Shown: positions 36,716 to 45,023 of the stretch, in pieces
Numbering within the stretch: the first letter of the stretch is position 1
Layout of the letters: the number at the start of each line of letters is the position of its first letter
Assembly: GCF_021568905.1 (NCBI RefSeq)
Contig: NZ_JAKGSB010000005.1
Location: forward strand, 186,001 to 250,000
Source of the DNA: Zavarzinia marina
GTDB lineage: Bacteria; Pseudomonadota; Alphaproteobacteria; Zavarziniales; Zavarziniaceae
Direction: 5' to 3'
Length of the DNA: 64,000 nucleotides
Notes under the pieces: model-generated
Databases searched by the model: none
What the model was told of the DNA's origin: nothing
What the model saw: the letters and a program-made list of their open reading frames with translations, nothing else
Position numbers and translations under genes: made by a program

Positions 36716-37153
36716 TCACCAGACTCCCGTATTGCCCATGGAAGCCCAGGGCTCGGCCGGGGGCAGGCTGCCGCCCTTCTGCAGCAGCTCGACCGAAATC
36801 AGGTCGGGCGAGCGCACGAAGGCCATGCGGCCGTCGCGCGGCGGGCGGTTGATGGTGATGCCGGCGGCCTGGAGGCGGGCGCAGGTGGCATAGATGTCGT
36901 CCACCTCGAAGGCGAGATGGCCGAAGTTGCGCGCGCTGCCGTAATCCTCCGTATCCCAATTGTAGGTCAGTTCGATCAGGGGCGCGGTCTCGCTGCCGTC
37001 GTGCACGTCGTCCGGCGCGCCCAGGAAGATCAGGGTGAAGCGTCCCCCCTCGCTGTCCATGCGGCGCAATTCGCGCAGGCCCAGATGAGTGCAGAAGAAG
37101 GTGAGCGCCGCGTCGAGGTCGCGGACGCGGATCATCGAATGCAGGAAACGCAT
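36716..37153 (-). CDS. gloA: Lactoylglutathione lyase (glyoxalase I)
   Basis: GloA converts the methylglyoxal-glutathione hemithioacetal to S-lactoylglutathione. The 145-residue protein starts [20 protein letters not shown] and keeps the four metal ligands of the family: His5, the Glu in LIELTYNW, the His in NFGHLAFE and the late Glu in SVELLQK. The ATG at 37153 with GAGGGC upstream is preferred to 37204. No partner gene is adjacent; it converges on selO. Confidence 0.93.
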   Translation of the reverse strand: MRFLHSMIRVRDLDAALTFFCTHLGLRELRRMDSEGGRFTLIFLGAPDDVHDGSETAPLIELTYNWDTEDYGSARNFGHLAFEVDDIYATCARLQAAGITINRPPRDGRMAFVRSPDLISVELLQKGGSLPPAEPWASMGNTGVW

Positions 37154-37258
37154 GATGCCCTCGCGTGGCTGATCGGAATTCGTGATGGCATGGTGAAGCG
37201 GCACCCGCCCGGGCGCAAGACGCGCCCGGGCATGGCTGGCAGTCGTTTCCGGGCGCGG

Positions 37259-38113
37259 TTATTCCGCGGCGTCGGCGGGAATCGGCATGGTGCCGTCGCG
37301 CAGCGAGATGACGGTCTGCGGGAACGGGATGGTGATGCCGGCGGCGCCCAGCTTGATCTTCAGTTCCTTGAGGAGATCCCAGCGCGTGGCCCAGAAATCC
37401 TCGCGCCGGACCCAGCCGCGCACCAGGATGTCGACCGACGACGCGCCCAGCTCGCCGACCGCGACGATCGGTGCCGGTTCGGCCAGAATGCGGGACTCCG
37501 CCGCCATCACGTCGCCGATGATGGACATCGCCAGGTCGACGTCGTCGTCATAGTCGATGCCCATGGTGACGTTGATCATGCGCGTCGATTCGCGGCTGTA
37601 GTTGATCACGGCCGAGGACCAGACGGTGCTGTTGGGAATCTGGCGCCAGATGCCGTCGAAACTGACCAGCACGGTGGCGAAGAGGCCGATCTCCCGCACC
37701 GTGCCGGCATGGTCCGAAACCTCGACGAAATCGCCCAGCTTGAACGGGCGCAGCAGCAGCAGCATGAAGCCGGCGGCGACATTCGACAGCGTGCCCTGCA
37801 GGGCAAGACCGATGGCGAGGCCGGCGGCGCCCAGCATGGCCAGCAGGCTGGCGGTCTGGACCCCGAAACGGTCGAGGACCGCGATCAGCACGAAGACCAG
37901 CACCAGATAGCGCGCCAATGTCGCGATCACGGGCACCAGGGTCGGCTCGACGCGGGAGGAGGAGCCGAGGACCTTGCGCAGGGTGCGCGACAGCCAGCCC
38001 GCGACGGTCCAGCCGATGACGATGATCAGCAGCGCCACCAGAAGGTTCAGGCCCTGATCGATGATCCAGGTCACGAGGACGGGCGAATCCGCCATCAGTT
38101 GCTTGAAATCCAT
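37259..38113 (-). CDS. MscS-family small-conductance mechanosensitive channel
   Basis: The 284-residue inner-membrane protein has three N-terminal membrane helices, the pore helix ASLLAMLGAAGLAIGLALQGTLSNVAAGFMLLLLRPFKLGDFVEV, and a cytoplasmic beta/alpha domain (GTVREIGLFATVL, IPNSTVWSSAVINYS). This minimal architecture is that of E. coli MscS, which releases solutes on hypo-osmotic shock. A good AAGGAAG ribosome site precedes the ATG. Confidence 0.95.
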   Translation of the reverse strand: MDFKQLMADSPVLVTWIIDQGLNLLVALLIIVIGWTVAGWLSRTLRKVLGSSSRVEPTLVPVIATLARYLVLVFVLIAVLDRFGVQTASLLAMLGAAGLAIGLALQGTLSNVAAGFMLLLLRPFKLGDFVEVSDHAGTVREIGLFATVLVSFDGIWRQIPNSTVWSSAVINYSRESTRMINVTMGIDYDDDVDLAMSIIGDVMAAESRILAEPAPIVAVGELGASSVDILVRGWVRREDFWATRWDLLKELKIKLGAAGITIPFPQTVISLRDGTMPIPADAAE

Positions 38114-38359
38114 CGCTGCTTCCTTTCCGTCGTCCAGCGCTTTCCCGATCGGAACAGGGGCGAGGCTAAGGACTTTGCTTCATGGTGCAACCGCAAAAAA
38201 GCCTTAACGCTGCGTTGCACAATGATGAAATCGCAACCCTGGGCGGGAACCTTCCGCGCCCATCCCGCATTGTGACCCATGCGCATGGCCAAGCCGTGCG
38301 CGGGCTCGCCGGACACCGTTCCGGGCCGGGCGACGAAGTCCCCCATTCCGGGTATCCTG

Positions 38360-38782
38360 ATGAAGACACGATCGAAATTTCCCCTCGGGCGCGGGATGTC
38401 GGCGCTCGCCGCCCTGCTGCCGGTGCTGGTCCTGACGGCGGCCTGCGCCGGGCCCGCAGCCCTGCCGGAAGCCGGCGTCGACTGGACCCTGGCGGCCATG
38501 CCGGGTACCGAACTGGAAGGTCCCGCGCCGACCATGACCTTCGCCGAGGAAGGCCGGGTCCACGGCTCGACCGGCTGCAACCGCTTCACCGGCACGGCCG
38601 AGGCCACGGCGGACGGTCTCAGCTTCGGGCCGCTGGCGGCGACGCGCATGGCCTGTATCGGCCCGACCGTCGAGACGGAATATCTGGCCCGCCTCGAACG
38701 GGTCGCGGGCTGGCGCATCGACGGCGAATCACTGGTCTTCACGGATGGCGCCGGCGCCGTCCTGATGGTCTATGATCGCTGA
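38360..38782 (+). CDS. META-domain lipoprotein
   Basis: The 140-residue protein has a basic N-terminus, a hydrophobic stretch and a lipobox LTAAC at about residues 29-33, so it is lipid-anchored. The mature part matches the META (HslJ-like) fold: VDWTLAAMPGTE, TFAEEGRVHGSTGCNRFTGTAEATADGLSFGPLAATRMACIGPTVETEYLARL. Some members aid novobiocin resistance or envelope stress; the role here is unknown. The start at 38360 gives a normal signal sequence; ATG at 38279 would not. Confidence 0.87.
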   Translation: MKTRSKFPLGRGMSALAALLPVLVLTAACAGPAALPEAGVDWTLAAMPGTELEGPAPTMTFAEEGRVHGSTGCNRFTGTAEATADGLSFGPLAATRMACIGPTVETEYLARLERVAGWRIDGESLVFTDGAGAVLMVYDR

Positions 38783-38819
38783 ACCGTCGCATGGGCGCGA
38801 GGCGCAGGAAGGTTCCGTC

Positions 38820-39164
38820 ATGCTGAATGATCCGCTTCCCAATCCCCGCACCAGGGAAGACGAGTTGCGCGGCTTCGCGCTCGCCGCCCATATCTGTATG
38901 GGGGCGGGCTTCATCAACGGCATCACCTTCGTCGTCGCCGTCGTCATCGCCTACATCAAGCGGGGCGAGGCGGAAGGCACGATCTATCGCAGTCACTTCG
39001 ACGCGGTGATCAAGACCTTCTGGCTCTCCCTGCTGTTCGGCATCATCGGCGCCGTCGCCACGGTCATCCTGATCGGCTTCGTCGTTCTCGCGGCGGTCGC
39101 GGTCTATGTGATCTATCGCGTTGTCATCGGTATCGTCCGGGCCCTGGACAGACGGCCCTACTGA
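38820..39164 (+). CDS. DUF4870-like small membrane protein
   Basis: The 114-residue protein has three hydrophobic segments, the last long (LLFGIIGAVATVILIGFVVLAAVAVYVIYRVVIGIVRAL), and the ELRGFALAAHICMGAGFING plus FDAVIKTFW pattern seen in DUF4870-type proteins. Function is unknown. AGGAAGG precedes the ATG at 38820. It starts 37 bases after the META lipoprotein and may share its transcript. Confidence 0.8.
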   Translation: MLNDPLPNPRTREDELRGFALAAHICMGAGFINGITFVVAVVIAYIKRGEAEGTIYRSHFDAVIKTFWLSLLFGIIGAVATVILIGFVVLAAVAVYVIYRVVIGIVRALDRRPY

Positions 39165-39212
39165 CGGCGCCGCCTTGCCCGCGGCGGCGGGGATCGGCAA
39201 GATCCCCAACCC

Positions 39213-40160
39213 ATGAGCAATCGTCTTCGCCCCTTCCTTCTGGCATCGCTGCTGATGGCCGCGCTCTCCCCCGGCGCGGCGGCGATCGAGCGCGAGGCGG
39301 CGCCGGCCGAGATCCTCAATATCGACGCCCATTATCCGGAAGGGCCGCAGCTGCTCGCCGACGGCAGCCTGCTGAGCGCCGAAATGCCCAGGGACCGGGT
39401 GGTGCGCAGCGGGCCCGGGGGCTCCGATGTCGTCTGGCAGGAGAAGGGCTGTGGTCCGACCTCGGTCAAGCGCCTGCCGGACGGCGGCTTCTGGGTGCTG
39501 TGTCATCTGGGCGGGCGCGTCGTCCGCCTGTCGCCGGATTTCCAGACGCTGGCCCATGTCGACTGGGCGGAGGACGGCAGCCGCATCACCTGGCCGAACG
39601 ATGCCTCGGTCGATGAGAAGGGCAATCTGTTCCTCTCGTCCTCCGGCCTGTTCTCCCGCGCGGCACCGGCGACCGGCCGCCTGATCCGGATCGATGCCGC
39701 GACCAATGCCGCCAAGGTGCTGGCCGGCGGCATTCACTACAGCAACGGCGTCCTGGTGCAGGAGGACCGCCACCGGGTGCTGGTTTCCGCCCATCTCGAC
39801 GGGCGGGTGCTGTCCTTTCCCCTGCTGGCGCCGGATCGGGTCGGGCCGCCGTCGGTCTTCTTCGATCTGGCGACGATTCCGCCGGTCGAACATCCCTATG
39901 ACCTCGGCGGGCCGGACGGGCTGGCCGCCTTTGCCGACGGCGACGTGGTGATCGCGAACTACGGCAACGGGCGCCTGATCGTCGTCTCCGCGACGGGGGA
40001 ATTCCACATGGTCATTCCGGTCGCCCTGCCCTATGTGACGAATATGGCGATCACGCCGGACCAGAAGAGCCTCTACGTCACCATGACCCGCGACAACCGT
40101 TCCCACGACCTGGACGGCCGCGTGCAGCGTTACGCCATCCGGCAAAAGGACAAGGATTGA
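39213..40160 (+). CDS. Secreted SMP-30/NHL-type beta-propeller protein
   Basis: The 315-residue protein has a signal peptide (MSNRLRPFLLASLLMAALSPGAAA). The rest reads as repeated propeller blades (YPEGPQLLADGSLLSAEM, GCGPTSVKRLPDGGFWVLCHLGGRVVRLSPD, WPNDASVDEKGNLFLSS, YSNGVLVQEDRHRVLVSAHLDGRVLSF). It is like gluconolactonase/SMP-30 proteins, periplasmic in location. The catalytic metal site cannot be confirmed by eye. It ends 2 bases before the spermidine-synthase-like gene, so the two are coupled. Confidence 0.83.
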   Translation: MSNRLRPFLLASLLMAALSPGAAAIEREAAPAEILNIDAHYPEGPQLLADGSLLSAEMPRDRVVRSGPGGSDVVWQEKGCGPTSVKRLPDGGFWVLCHLGGRVVRLSPDFQTLAHVDWAEDGSRITWPNDASVDEKGNLFLSSSGLFSRAAPATGRLIRIDAATNAAKVLAGGIHYSNGVLVQEDRHRVLVSAHLDGRVLSFPLLAPDRVGPPSVFFDLATIPPVEHPYDLGGPDGLAAFADGDVVIANYGNGRLIVVSATGEFHMVIPVALPYVTNMAITPDQKSLYVTMTRDNRSHDLDGRVQRYAIRQKDKD

Positions 40161-40162
40161 GC

Positions 40163-41734
40163 ATGGCCGAAACCGCCGCGCCCGCCGCGAGCCCGATGCG
40201 CAGCGCCGCCCTTCATGGCGCCGCCTTCTTCTCGGGCTTCGTCACCATGGCGCTGGAGATGATGATCGGGCGCACCTTCATCCCCTATTTCGGCGGCACC
40301 ATCTATACCTGGGGTGCGCTGATCGCCGTCTTTCTGATCGGCATGACCGTCGGCTACGTGATCGGCGGGCGTTACGTCGACCGCCATCCCCACGGCCGGA
40401 TCGTCGCCCTGCTGTTCTTCCTCTCGACCTTCACCATCCTGTTCATGCCCTTCTGGGGGGAAGAGGTGATCAACCGCATCCTCGACGAGGTCTACGACCT
40501 GCGCTACGCGGCCCTTCTCGCCGCCGTGGCGCTGGCGTGCCTGCCGGCGGCGCTGCTGGCGGCGGTCGGGCCGTTCTGCCTCCGCCTGCTGCTCGACGCG
40601 CGGACCCATTCGGGTACGGTGTCCGGCCGGATCTCGGCGCTCAATACGGCGGGCAGTATTCTCGGCACGCTGGGCACCAGCTTCTATTTCATTCCGAGTT
40701 TCGGCATGCGCTCGATCTATTTCGTGCTGGCGGGGGTCACGCTGTTCTTCAGCGTGATGGTCTATCTGCTGACCCGGCCGCGCCGGGGTGCGGCGAAGAC
40801 GGCGGTGGCTGTGGCCTGTGCCGTGGTCGCGGCGCTTTCGACCGGCGGCGTGCCGCGCCCGGCGGCGGCGCAGGATGTCTCGCGCCTCGCCGCGCTGCCG
40901 GACGGCCTGCTGGAACGGGTCGATTCCGAATACAACACCGTCTTCGTCGAGAAGCATGGCGATGTCGTGGGGCTCTATTTCGGCTATCGGCGCCTGCGCT
41001 ATACGGAATCCGCCATCAGCATCTCGAAGCCGCGTGCCCTGATCGTGCCCTATACCCGCTTCATGACGGCGGCCCTGGCCTTTCGCGAGGAGCCGGTGAA
41101 GCGGATCGCCCTGGTCGGCCTCGGTGGTGGGCGCACCATCAACTATCTGGTCCAGGCCTTGCCGGGCGCCGTCGCCGACGTCGCCGAGCTGGATGGTGCC
41201 GTGGTCGATCTGGCCGAACGCTATTTCGATACCCATGAAAGCGAGCGCCTGCACATCCACACCATGGACGGCCGCATCTTCATGCGCCGCACCGACGAGA
41301 CCTATGACCTCGTCCTGCTCGATGCCTATCGCGGACCTTTCGTGCCCTTCCACCTGACGACCCAGGAATTCTACCGCCTGGTGCAGGAGAAGCTGTCGCC
41401 CGGCGGCATCGTCGCCCAGAACGTGGAGCCCACCACCATGTTCTTCGACAGTGCCTATGCCACCATGGCCTCGGTCTTCGATCAGGTGGACATGATCGTC
41501 GCCCAGGGCAACATCGTCCTGGTCGGCTATCAGGGCCCGCGCCTTTCGGACGAAGAGCTGGCGGCGCGTGCCGCCCGCGTGCAGGCCCGCGACCGGCTGC
41601 CTTATGACCTCCGCGAGCTGATCGAGGCGCGGCGCGACGTCGGCACCATCGACGAGCCGACCATCCTGACCGACGATTTCGCCCCGGTCGAAAGCCTGCA
41701 CACCATCGAACGCCACAACGAAAAGCGGGAATAG
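40163..41734 (+). CDS. Membrane-bound spermidine synthase-like fusion protein
   Basis: The 523-residue protein has about six membrane helices in its N-terminal 210 residues, a spacer with a hydrophobic helix and AQD, then a spermidine-synthase-like Rossmann domain (RIALVGLGGGRTINYLVQALPGAVADVAELDGAVVDLAERYF, then YDLVLLDAYRG). The glycine motif and acidic residues are present. Such fusions are annotated as polyamine aminopropyltransferases, but many members are untested. It is coupled to the upstream beta-propeller gene. The ATG at 40163 is preferred to the TTG at 40157. Confidence 0.87.
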   Translation: MAETAAPAASPMRSAALHGAAFFSGFVTMALEMMIGRTFIPYFGGTIYTWGALIAVFLIGMTVGYVIGGRYVDRHPHGRIVALLFFLSTFTILFMPFWGEEVINRILDEVYDLRYAALLAAVALACLPAALLAAVGPFCLRLLLDARTHSGTVSGRISALNTAGSILGTLGTSFYFIPSFGMRSIYFVLAGVTLFFSVMVYLLTRPRRGAAKTAVAVACAVVAALSTGGVPRPAAAQDVSRLAALPDGLLERVDSEYNTVFVEKHGDVVGLYFGYRRLRYTESAISISKPRALIVPYTRFMTAALAFREEPVKRIALVGLGGGRTINYLVQALPGAVADVAELDGAVVDLAERYFDTHESERLHIHTMDGRIFMRRTDETYDLVLLDAYRGPFVPFHLTTQEFYRLVQEKLSPGGIVAQNVEPTTMFFDSAYATMASVFDQVDMIVAQGNIVLVGYQGPRLSDEELAARAARVQARDRLPYDLRELIEARRDVGTIDEPTILTDDFAPVESLHTIERHNEKRE

Positions 41735-41737
41735 GGC

Positions 41738-42454
41738 TCAGCCCTCGATCAGGGCCAGGATTCCGCGCCGCCAGTCCAGGGCCTCGGCATCATCGCCGAC
41801 ATGGGCGACGAATTCCTGCCCGCGCGAGGCGATCGCCAGCCCGTCGGGTGCCTGCCAGCGGTCTTCCCTGCCGTGATAGGAAAGCCCGATGCGGCGCAGC
41901 CAGGGCGGCACGATCCACTGGCGCAGCGGCCCGCCCGGCCGGGTCAGGCGCAGTTCCGGACCGGCCCGCCGCGCCAGGGCGCCCGGCCCTTCATAAAGAC
42001 AATTGCCCGAACCCCATGCGCCGAGCCCATGGGGATGGGGCCTTTCCATCGGCCCGATCCCGGCGGGCACCGGGGTATGCACGGCTTCGACCGTCATCGC
42101 CCCGAAAATCCGGTGATGCCGCTCCCCCGTCGCCTCTTCGGCAAAAAGGCCGAAGAACAGGAAGACGTCGCCGATGCCAACGCCCTGATTGCGCAGATGG
42201 CCCTGGGCCGCGCCGTCCTGCCCGAACAGGCAGCGCCCGTCGAAAAACATGGGATCGTCATGGCACAGGTGATCCCGCCCGATCCGCCCCCTGGTCGCCA
42301 CCTCGACCAGATCCCCGAGCCCACGCTGCGCATATGTCGTCCGCGACCGGTCGAGCGCCGGTATCGGCAGACTGACCGGCCGCCCACCCACGATCGGCGA
42401 CGCCGCCCCGCCCGCCGCCGTATCGAAACCCTTCCGGCTGAAGATGATGCGCAT
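41738..42454 (-). CDS. Nmad3-family nucleotide-modification-associated protein
   Basis: The 238-residue protein begins RIIFSRKGFDTAAGGAASPIVGGRPVSLPIP and includes CHDDP, FGQDGAAQGHLRNQGVGIGDVFLFFGLF and FGAMTVEAV. I recognise these as the pattern of the Nmad3 (nucleotide modification associated domain 3) family, predicted from phage and bacterial contexts to take part in modified-base DNA systems. The biochemical activity is unproven. It begins 10 bases after the FitB stop on the same strand with AAGG upstream, so it is the third gene of a fitA-fitB operon. Confidence 0.75.
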   Translation of the reverse strand: MRIIFSRKGFDTAAGGAASPIVGGRPVSLPIPALDRSRTTYAQRGLGDLVEVATRGRIGRDHLCHDDPMFFDGRCLFGQDGAAQGHLRNQGVGIGDVFLFFGLFAEEATGERHHRIFGAMTVEAVHTPVPAGIGPMERPHPHGLGAWGSGNCLYEGPGALARRAGPELRLTRPGGPLRQWIVPPWLRRIGLSYHGREDRWQAPDGLAIASRGQEFVAHVGDDAEALDWRRGILALIEG

Positions 42455-42464
42455 GGGGCCTTGC

Positions 42465-42881
42465 TCAGCCCCACGGATTGATCACCGGCACGCCCGCCGC
42501 TTCGAAGGGTGCCGTATCTCGTGTGGCAACCGAGAAGCCGTGACTTCGGGCGATGGCGGCGATCTGGCCGTCGGCGAAGGCGATGGCGCGGCCCTTCATG
42601 CGGCAGTCTTCCTGAATGTCGGCGAAGATCCGGGCTGCTGCCGCATCGAAGGGCAGGATTCGATCGCCGAACAATCGGTCCAGCAGCGCGGCCAGGGCCC
42701 GGTCCAATCCGTCGCGTCGGCGACCTTGCGGCAGACGCCCGATGCCGACCAGCAATTCGGCGAGACTGACGGACGTCAGATAGAGTGTCTCCGCCGCCTG
42801 GGCATCCAGCCACGCACGCACGGCGGGATCGCCGTCGAGGCGCATGGGTTCGGAGACGACATTGGTGTCGAGGACGATCAT
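42465..42881 (-). CDS. fitB: PIN-domain ribonuclease toxin, FitB/VapC type
   Basis: The 138-residue protein has the PIN acidic residues: Asp in [13 protein letters not shown], Glu in SVSLAELLVGI, Asp in IAFADGQIAAIARSHG and the last in VATRDTAPFEAAGV. It should cleave RNA when free of antitoxin. EPMR and the VSLAELLVGI phrasing are typical of the FitB subgroup. Its start overlaps the antitoxin stop by ATGA, the usual coupling of toxin to antitoxin. Nmad3 follows. Confidence 0.92.
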   Translation of the reverse strand: MIVLDTNVVSEPMRLDGDPAVRAWLDAQAAETLYLTSVSLAELLVGIGRLPQGRRRDGLDRALAALLDRLFGDRILPFDAAAARIFADIQEDCRMKGRAIAFADGQIAAIARSHGFSVATRDTAPFEAAGVPVINPWG

Positions 42882-43117
42882 TCGAAGTCGGCCGGCTCGA
42901 CGGGGGTGTGATCGCGCTCCACCACCAGGTCCAGGCCGCCCATCTCGGCGCCGAAGGCGGCGAGGGCGGTGCCGATGGCGAGGCGTTCTTGCGGGCGCAC
43001 CGCCGCCTCGAGGATGGCGCGGATCTCCGCCTCCGTGCTGCGGCCGTGGGCCGCCGCGCGCTGCTTGAGGGCGCGGTGGGTTTCCGCCGGTAGGTTGCGG
43101 ATGGTGACGGCGGGCAT
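42878..43117 (-). CDS. fitA: FitA/VapB-type ribbon-helix-helix antitoxin
   Basis: The 79-residue protein opens with [39 protein letters not shown], a ribbon-helix-helix DNA-binding domain of the FitA/Arc type. The acidic, unstructured C-terminus should wrap the toxin. The start at 43117 is preferred over 43138, which would lie within the operator. It is expected to repress its own operon through the palindrome just upstream. Confidence 0.9.
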   Translation of the reverse strand: MPAVTIRNLPAETHRALKQRAAAHGRSTEAEIRAILEAAVRPQERLAIGTALAAFGAEMGGLDLVVERDHTPVEPADFE

Positions 43118-43130
43118 GGCGCTAGCTTTC

Positions 43131-43156
43131 GATATCAAATCTTGAATATTGATATC
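43131..43156. promoter_or_regulatory. Operator palindrome of the fitAB operon
   Basis: GATATCAA (43131-43138) and TTGATATC (43149-43156) are perfect 8-base arms around a 10-base spacer, lying 14-39 bases upstream of fitA. FitA-family antitoxins bind paired inverted repeats in this position, so autoregulation is the natural reading. Confidence 0.85.
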
Positions 43157-43187
43157 ATCCGGGGCGACCCAGGATCAAGAGAGCGCC

Positions 43188-43216
43188 TTGCGTGCCCCCC
43201 GACTCTCCGCTATAAG
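43188..43216 (+). promoter_or_regulatory. Sigma-70-type promoter of rpmI
   Basis: TTGCGT (43188-43193) and TATAAG (43211-43216) are separated by exactly 17 bases. The predicted start of transcription is near 43223, about 70 bases before rpmI. A small hairpin GATCC-TTT-GGATC (43270-43282) abuts the AAGGAGG ribosome site and may tune translation. Confidence 0.7.
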
Positions 43217-43294
43217 GCCCGCTTCCATCGCGGGGCCGGGCGAAAAGGGCTGCCTGGGCACCGCTTGACGATCCTTTGGATCAAGGAGGTTCAA

Positions 43295-43495
43295 ATGCCC
43301 AAGATGAAGACGAAGAGCGGGGCGAAGAAACGCTTCACTCTGACCGGGACCGGCAAGGTCAAGGCGCTTCAGGCCGGCAAACGCCACGGCATGATCAAGC
43401 GCACCAACAAGCAGATTCGCAATCTTCGCGGTTCGACCACCCTGTTCAAGACGGATGGCGACAACGTGAAGAAGTATTTCCTGCCGAATTCGTGA
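43295..43495 (+). CDS. rpmI: Ribosomal protein bL35
   Basis: The 66-residue basic protein ([45 protein letters not shown]) is bL35 of the large ribosomal subunit, of normal length. AAGGAGG lies 6 bases before the ATG. It leads rplT by 14 bases. infC, which often precedes rpmI, is not next to it; the fitAB-Nmad3 unit lies upstream on the other strand. Confidence 0.98.
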   Translation: MPKMKTKSGAKKRFTLTGTGKVKALQAGKRHGMIKRTNKQIRNLRGSTTLFKTDGDNVKKYFLPNS

Positions 43496-43509
43496 CGGAG
43501 GCCTGAGCT

Positions 43510-43875
43510 ATGTCCCGCGTGAAACGTGGTGTGACCGGCCATGCCCGTCACAAGAAGGTTCTGGATATGGCCAAGGGTTATCGCGGCCGCGGTAACTCGT
43601 CCTTCCGGATCGCCATCGAGAAGGTCGAAAAGGGCCTTCAGTACCAGTACCGCGATCGTCGGGCCCGCAAGCGCAATTTCCGCGCCCTGTGGATCCAGCG
43701 TATCAATGCCGCCGTGCGCGAGCACGGCCTGACCTACAGCCGATTTATCGACGGTCTCGCGAAGGCGGGCGTCGAGGTCGACCGTAAGGTCCTCTCCGAC
43801 CTCGCCATTCGCGAGCCCGGCGCCTTCAAGGCGCTGGTCGAGCAGGCGCGGGCGGCTCTCCCCACGGAGGCCTGA
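43510..43875 (+). CDS. rplT: Ribosomal protein bL20
   Basis: The 121-residue protein opens [34 protein letters not shown] and includes [36 protein letters not shown], the bL20 pattern. It is an early assembly protein that binds 23S rRNA and in several bacteria controls its own operon by binding the mRNA. It follows rpmI closely. A strong hairpin separates it from pheS. Confidence 0.98.
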   Translation: MSRVKRGVTGHARHKKVLDMAKGYRGRGNSSFRIAIEKVEKGLQYQYRDRRARKRNFRALWIQRINAAVREHGLTYSRFIDGLAKAGVEVDRKVLSDLAIREPGAFKALVEQARAALPTEA

Positions 43876-43900
43876 CCCCCCGCCAAAGCACTGGCATTCA

Positions 43901-43928
43901 TCCCCGGGGTTTGTGATAACCCCGGGGA
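43901..43928 (+). terminator. Perfect hairpin between rplT and pheS
   Basis: TCCCCGGGGTT (43901-43911) and AACCCCGGGGA (43918-43928) are perfect 11-base arms with a TGTGAT loop. It begins 25 bases after rplT and ends 18 bases before pheS. No T tract follows, so it may be an attenuating or processing hairpin rather than a full terminator. Confidence 0.7.
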
Positions 43929-43946
43929 CACGAATTGGGGTCGAAC

Positions 43947-45023
43947 ATGAGTAATCTGAACGGTCTGGAGGCCGAGGTTCTGGCTGCCGTCGAAGGCGCC
44001 GCCGACCTTGCCGCCCTGGACGAAGTCCGCGTTTCCGCCCTTGGTAAGAAGGGGCGCATCACCGACCTGATGAAGACCCTGGGTGCCATGGCCCCGGACG
44101 AACGGAAGGCCTTCGGCGCAGCCGTCAATCAGGTGAAGGACCGGATCGCCGAGGCGATCGCCGCCCGCAAGGCCCATCTCGAAGACGAAGCCCTGGAGCG
44201 CCGCCTGGCCGCCGAGCGGGTCGACGTCACCCTTCCCGTCGCCGCCCAACCCGCCGGCCGCATCCATCCCGTGACCCAGGTCACCGAGGAATGCATCGAA
44301 ATCTTCGGCGCCATGGGCTTCTCGTTGGCCGAAGGCCCGGACATCGAGGACGACGAGCATAATTTCACGGCGCTGAACTTCCCGCCCGGTCATCCCGCGC
44401 GCGAAATGCACGACACCTTCTTCCTGCCCCCGAATGCGGCGGGCGAGAAGGTTCTGCTGCGCACCCATACCTCCCCGGTCCAGATCCGCACCATGAAGAA
44501 TGTGCAGCCGCCGATCCGCGTGATCGCGCCGGGCCGCACCTATCGCTGCGACAGCGACCAGACCCACACCCCGATGTTCCACCAGATCGAAGCCCTGGTG
44601 ATCGAGAAGAACATCCACATGGGTCACCTGAAGGCGACGATCGAGCATTTCGCCGCCGCCTTCTTCGAGGTGGACGAAGTGAAGATCCGCTTCCGTCCCA
44701 GCTTCTTCCCCTTCACCGAACCCTCGGCCGAAGTCGACATCGGCTGCGCGCGCTCGAAGGATTCGATCCGCATCGGCCAGGGCGACGACTGGCTGGAGAT
44801 CATGGGCTGCGGCATGGTGCACCCCAATGTGATCCGCAATTGCGGCCTCGATCCCGACGAGTGGCAGGGCTTTGCCTTCGGCATGGGGCTGGACCGGATC
44901 GCCATGCTGAAATACGGCATTCCCGACCTCCGCGCCTTCTTCGACTCGGATCTGCGCTGGCTGCGGCACTATGGTTTCGCCGCGCTCGACCTGCCGACCC
45001 TGGGCGGAGGGCTGTCGCGATGA
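43947..45023 (+). CDS. pheS: Phenylalanyl-tRNA synthetase alpha subunit
   Basis: The 358-residue class II synthetase subunit has an N-terminal coiled coil, [76 protein letters not shown] (motif 2) and [24 protein letters not shown] (motif 3). All catalytic motifs are present. The ATG at 43947 is preferred to a TTG at 43935. pheT overlaps its stop by ATGA, so the alpha and beta subunits of the heterotetramer are coupled. Confidence 0.98.
   Translation: MSNLNGLEAEVLAAVEGAADLAALDEVRVSALGKKGRITDLMKTLGAMAPDERKAFGAAVNQVKDRIAEAIAARKAHLEDEALERRLAAERVDVTLPVAAQPAGRIHPVTQVTEECIEIFGAMGFSLAEGPDIEDDEHNFTALNFPPGHPAREMHDTFFLPPNAAGEKVLLRTHTSPVQIRTMKNVQPPIRVIAPGRTYRCDSDQTHTPMFHQIEALVIEKNIHMGHLKATIEHFAAAFFEVDEVKIRFRPSFFPFTEPSAEVDIGCARSKDSIRIGQGDDWLEIMGCGMVHPNVIRNCGLDPDEWQGFAFGMGLDRIAMLKYGIPDLRAFFDSDLRWLRHYGFAALDLPTLGGGLSR

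Noticed and set aside
43142-43294. Long form of bL35 starting at 43142
   Set aside because: bL35 is always short and begins [13 protein letters not shown]; the ATG at 43295 has the ribosome site. The upstream part covers the promoter.
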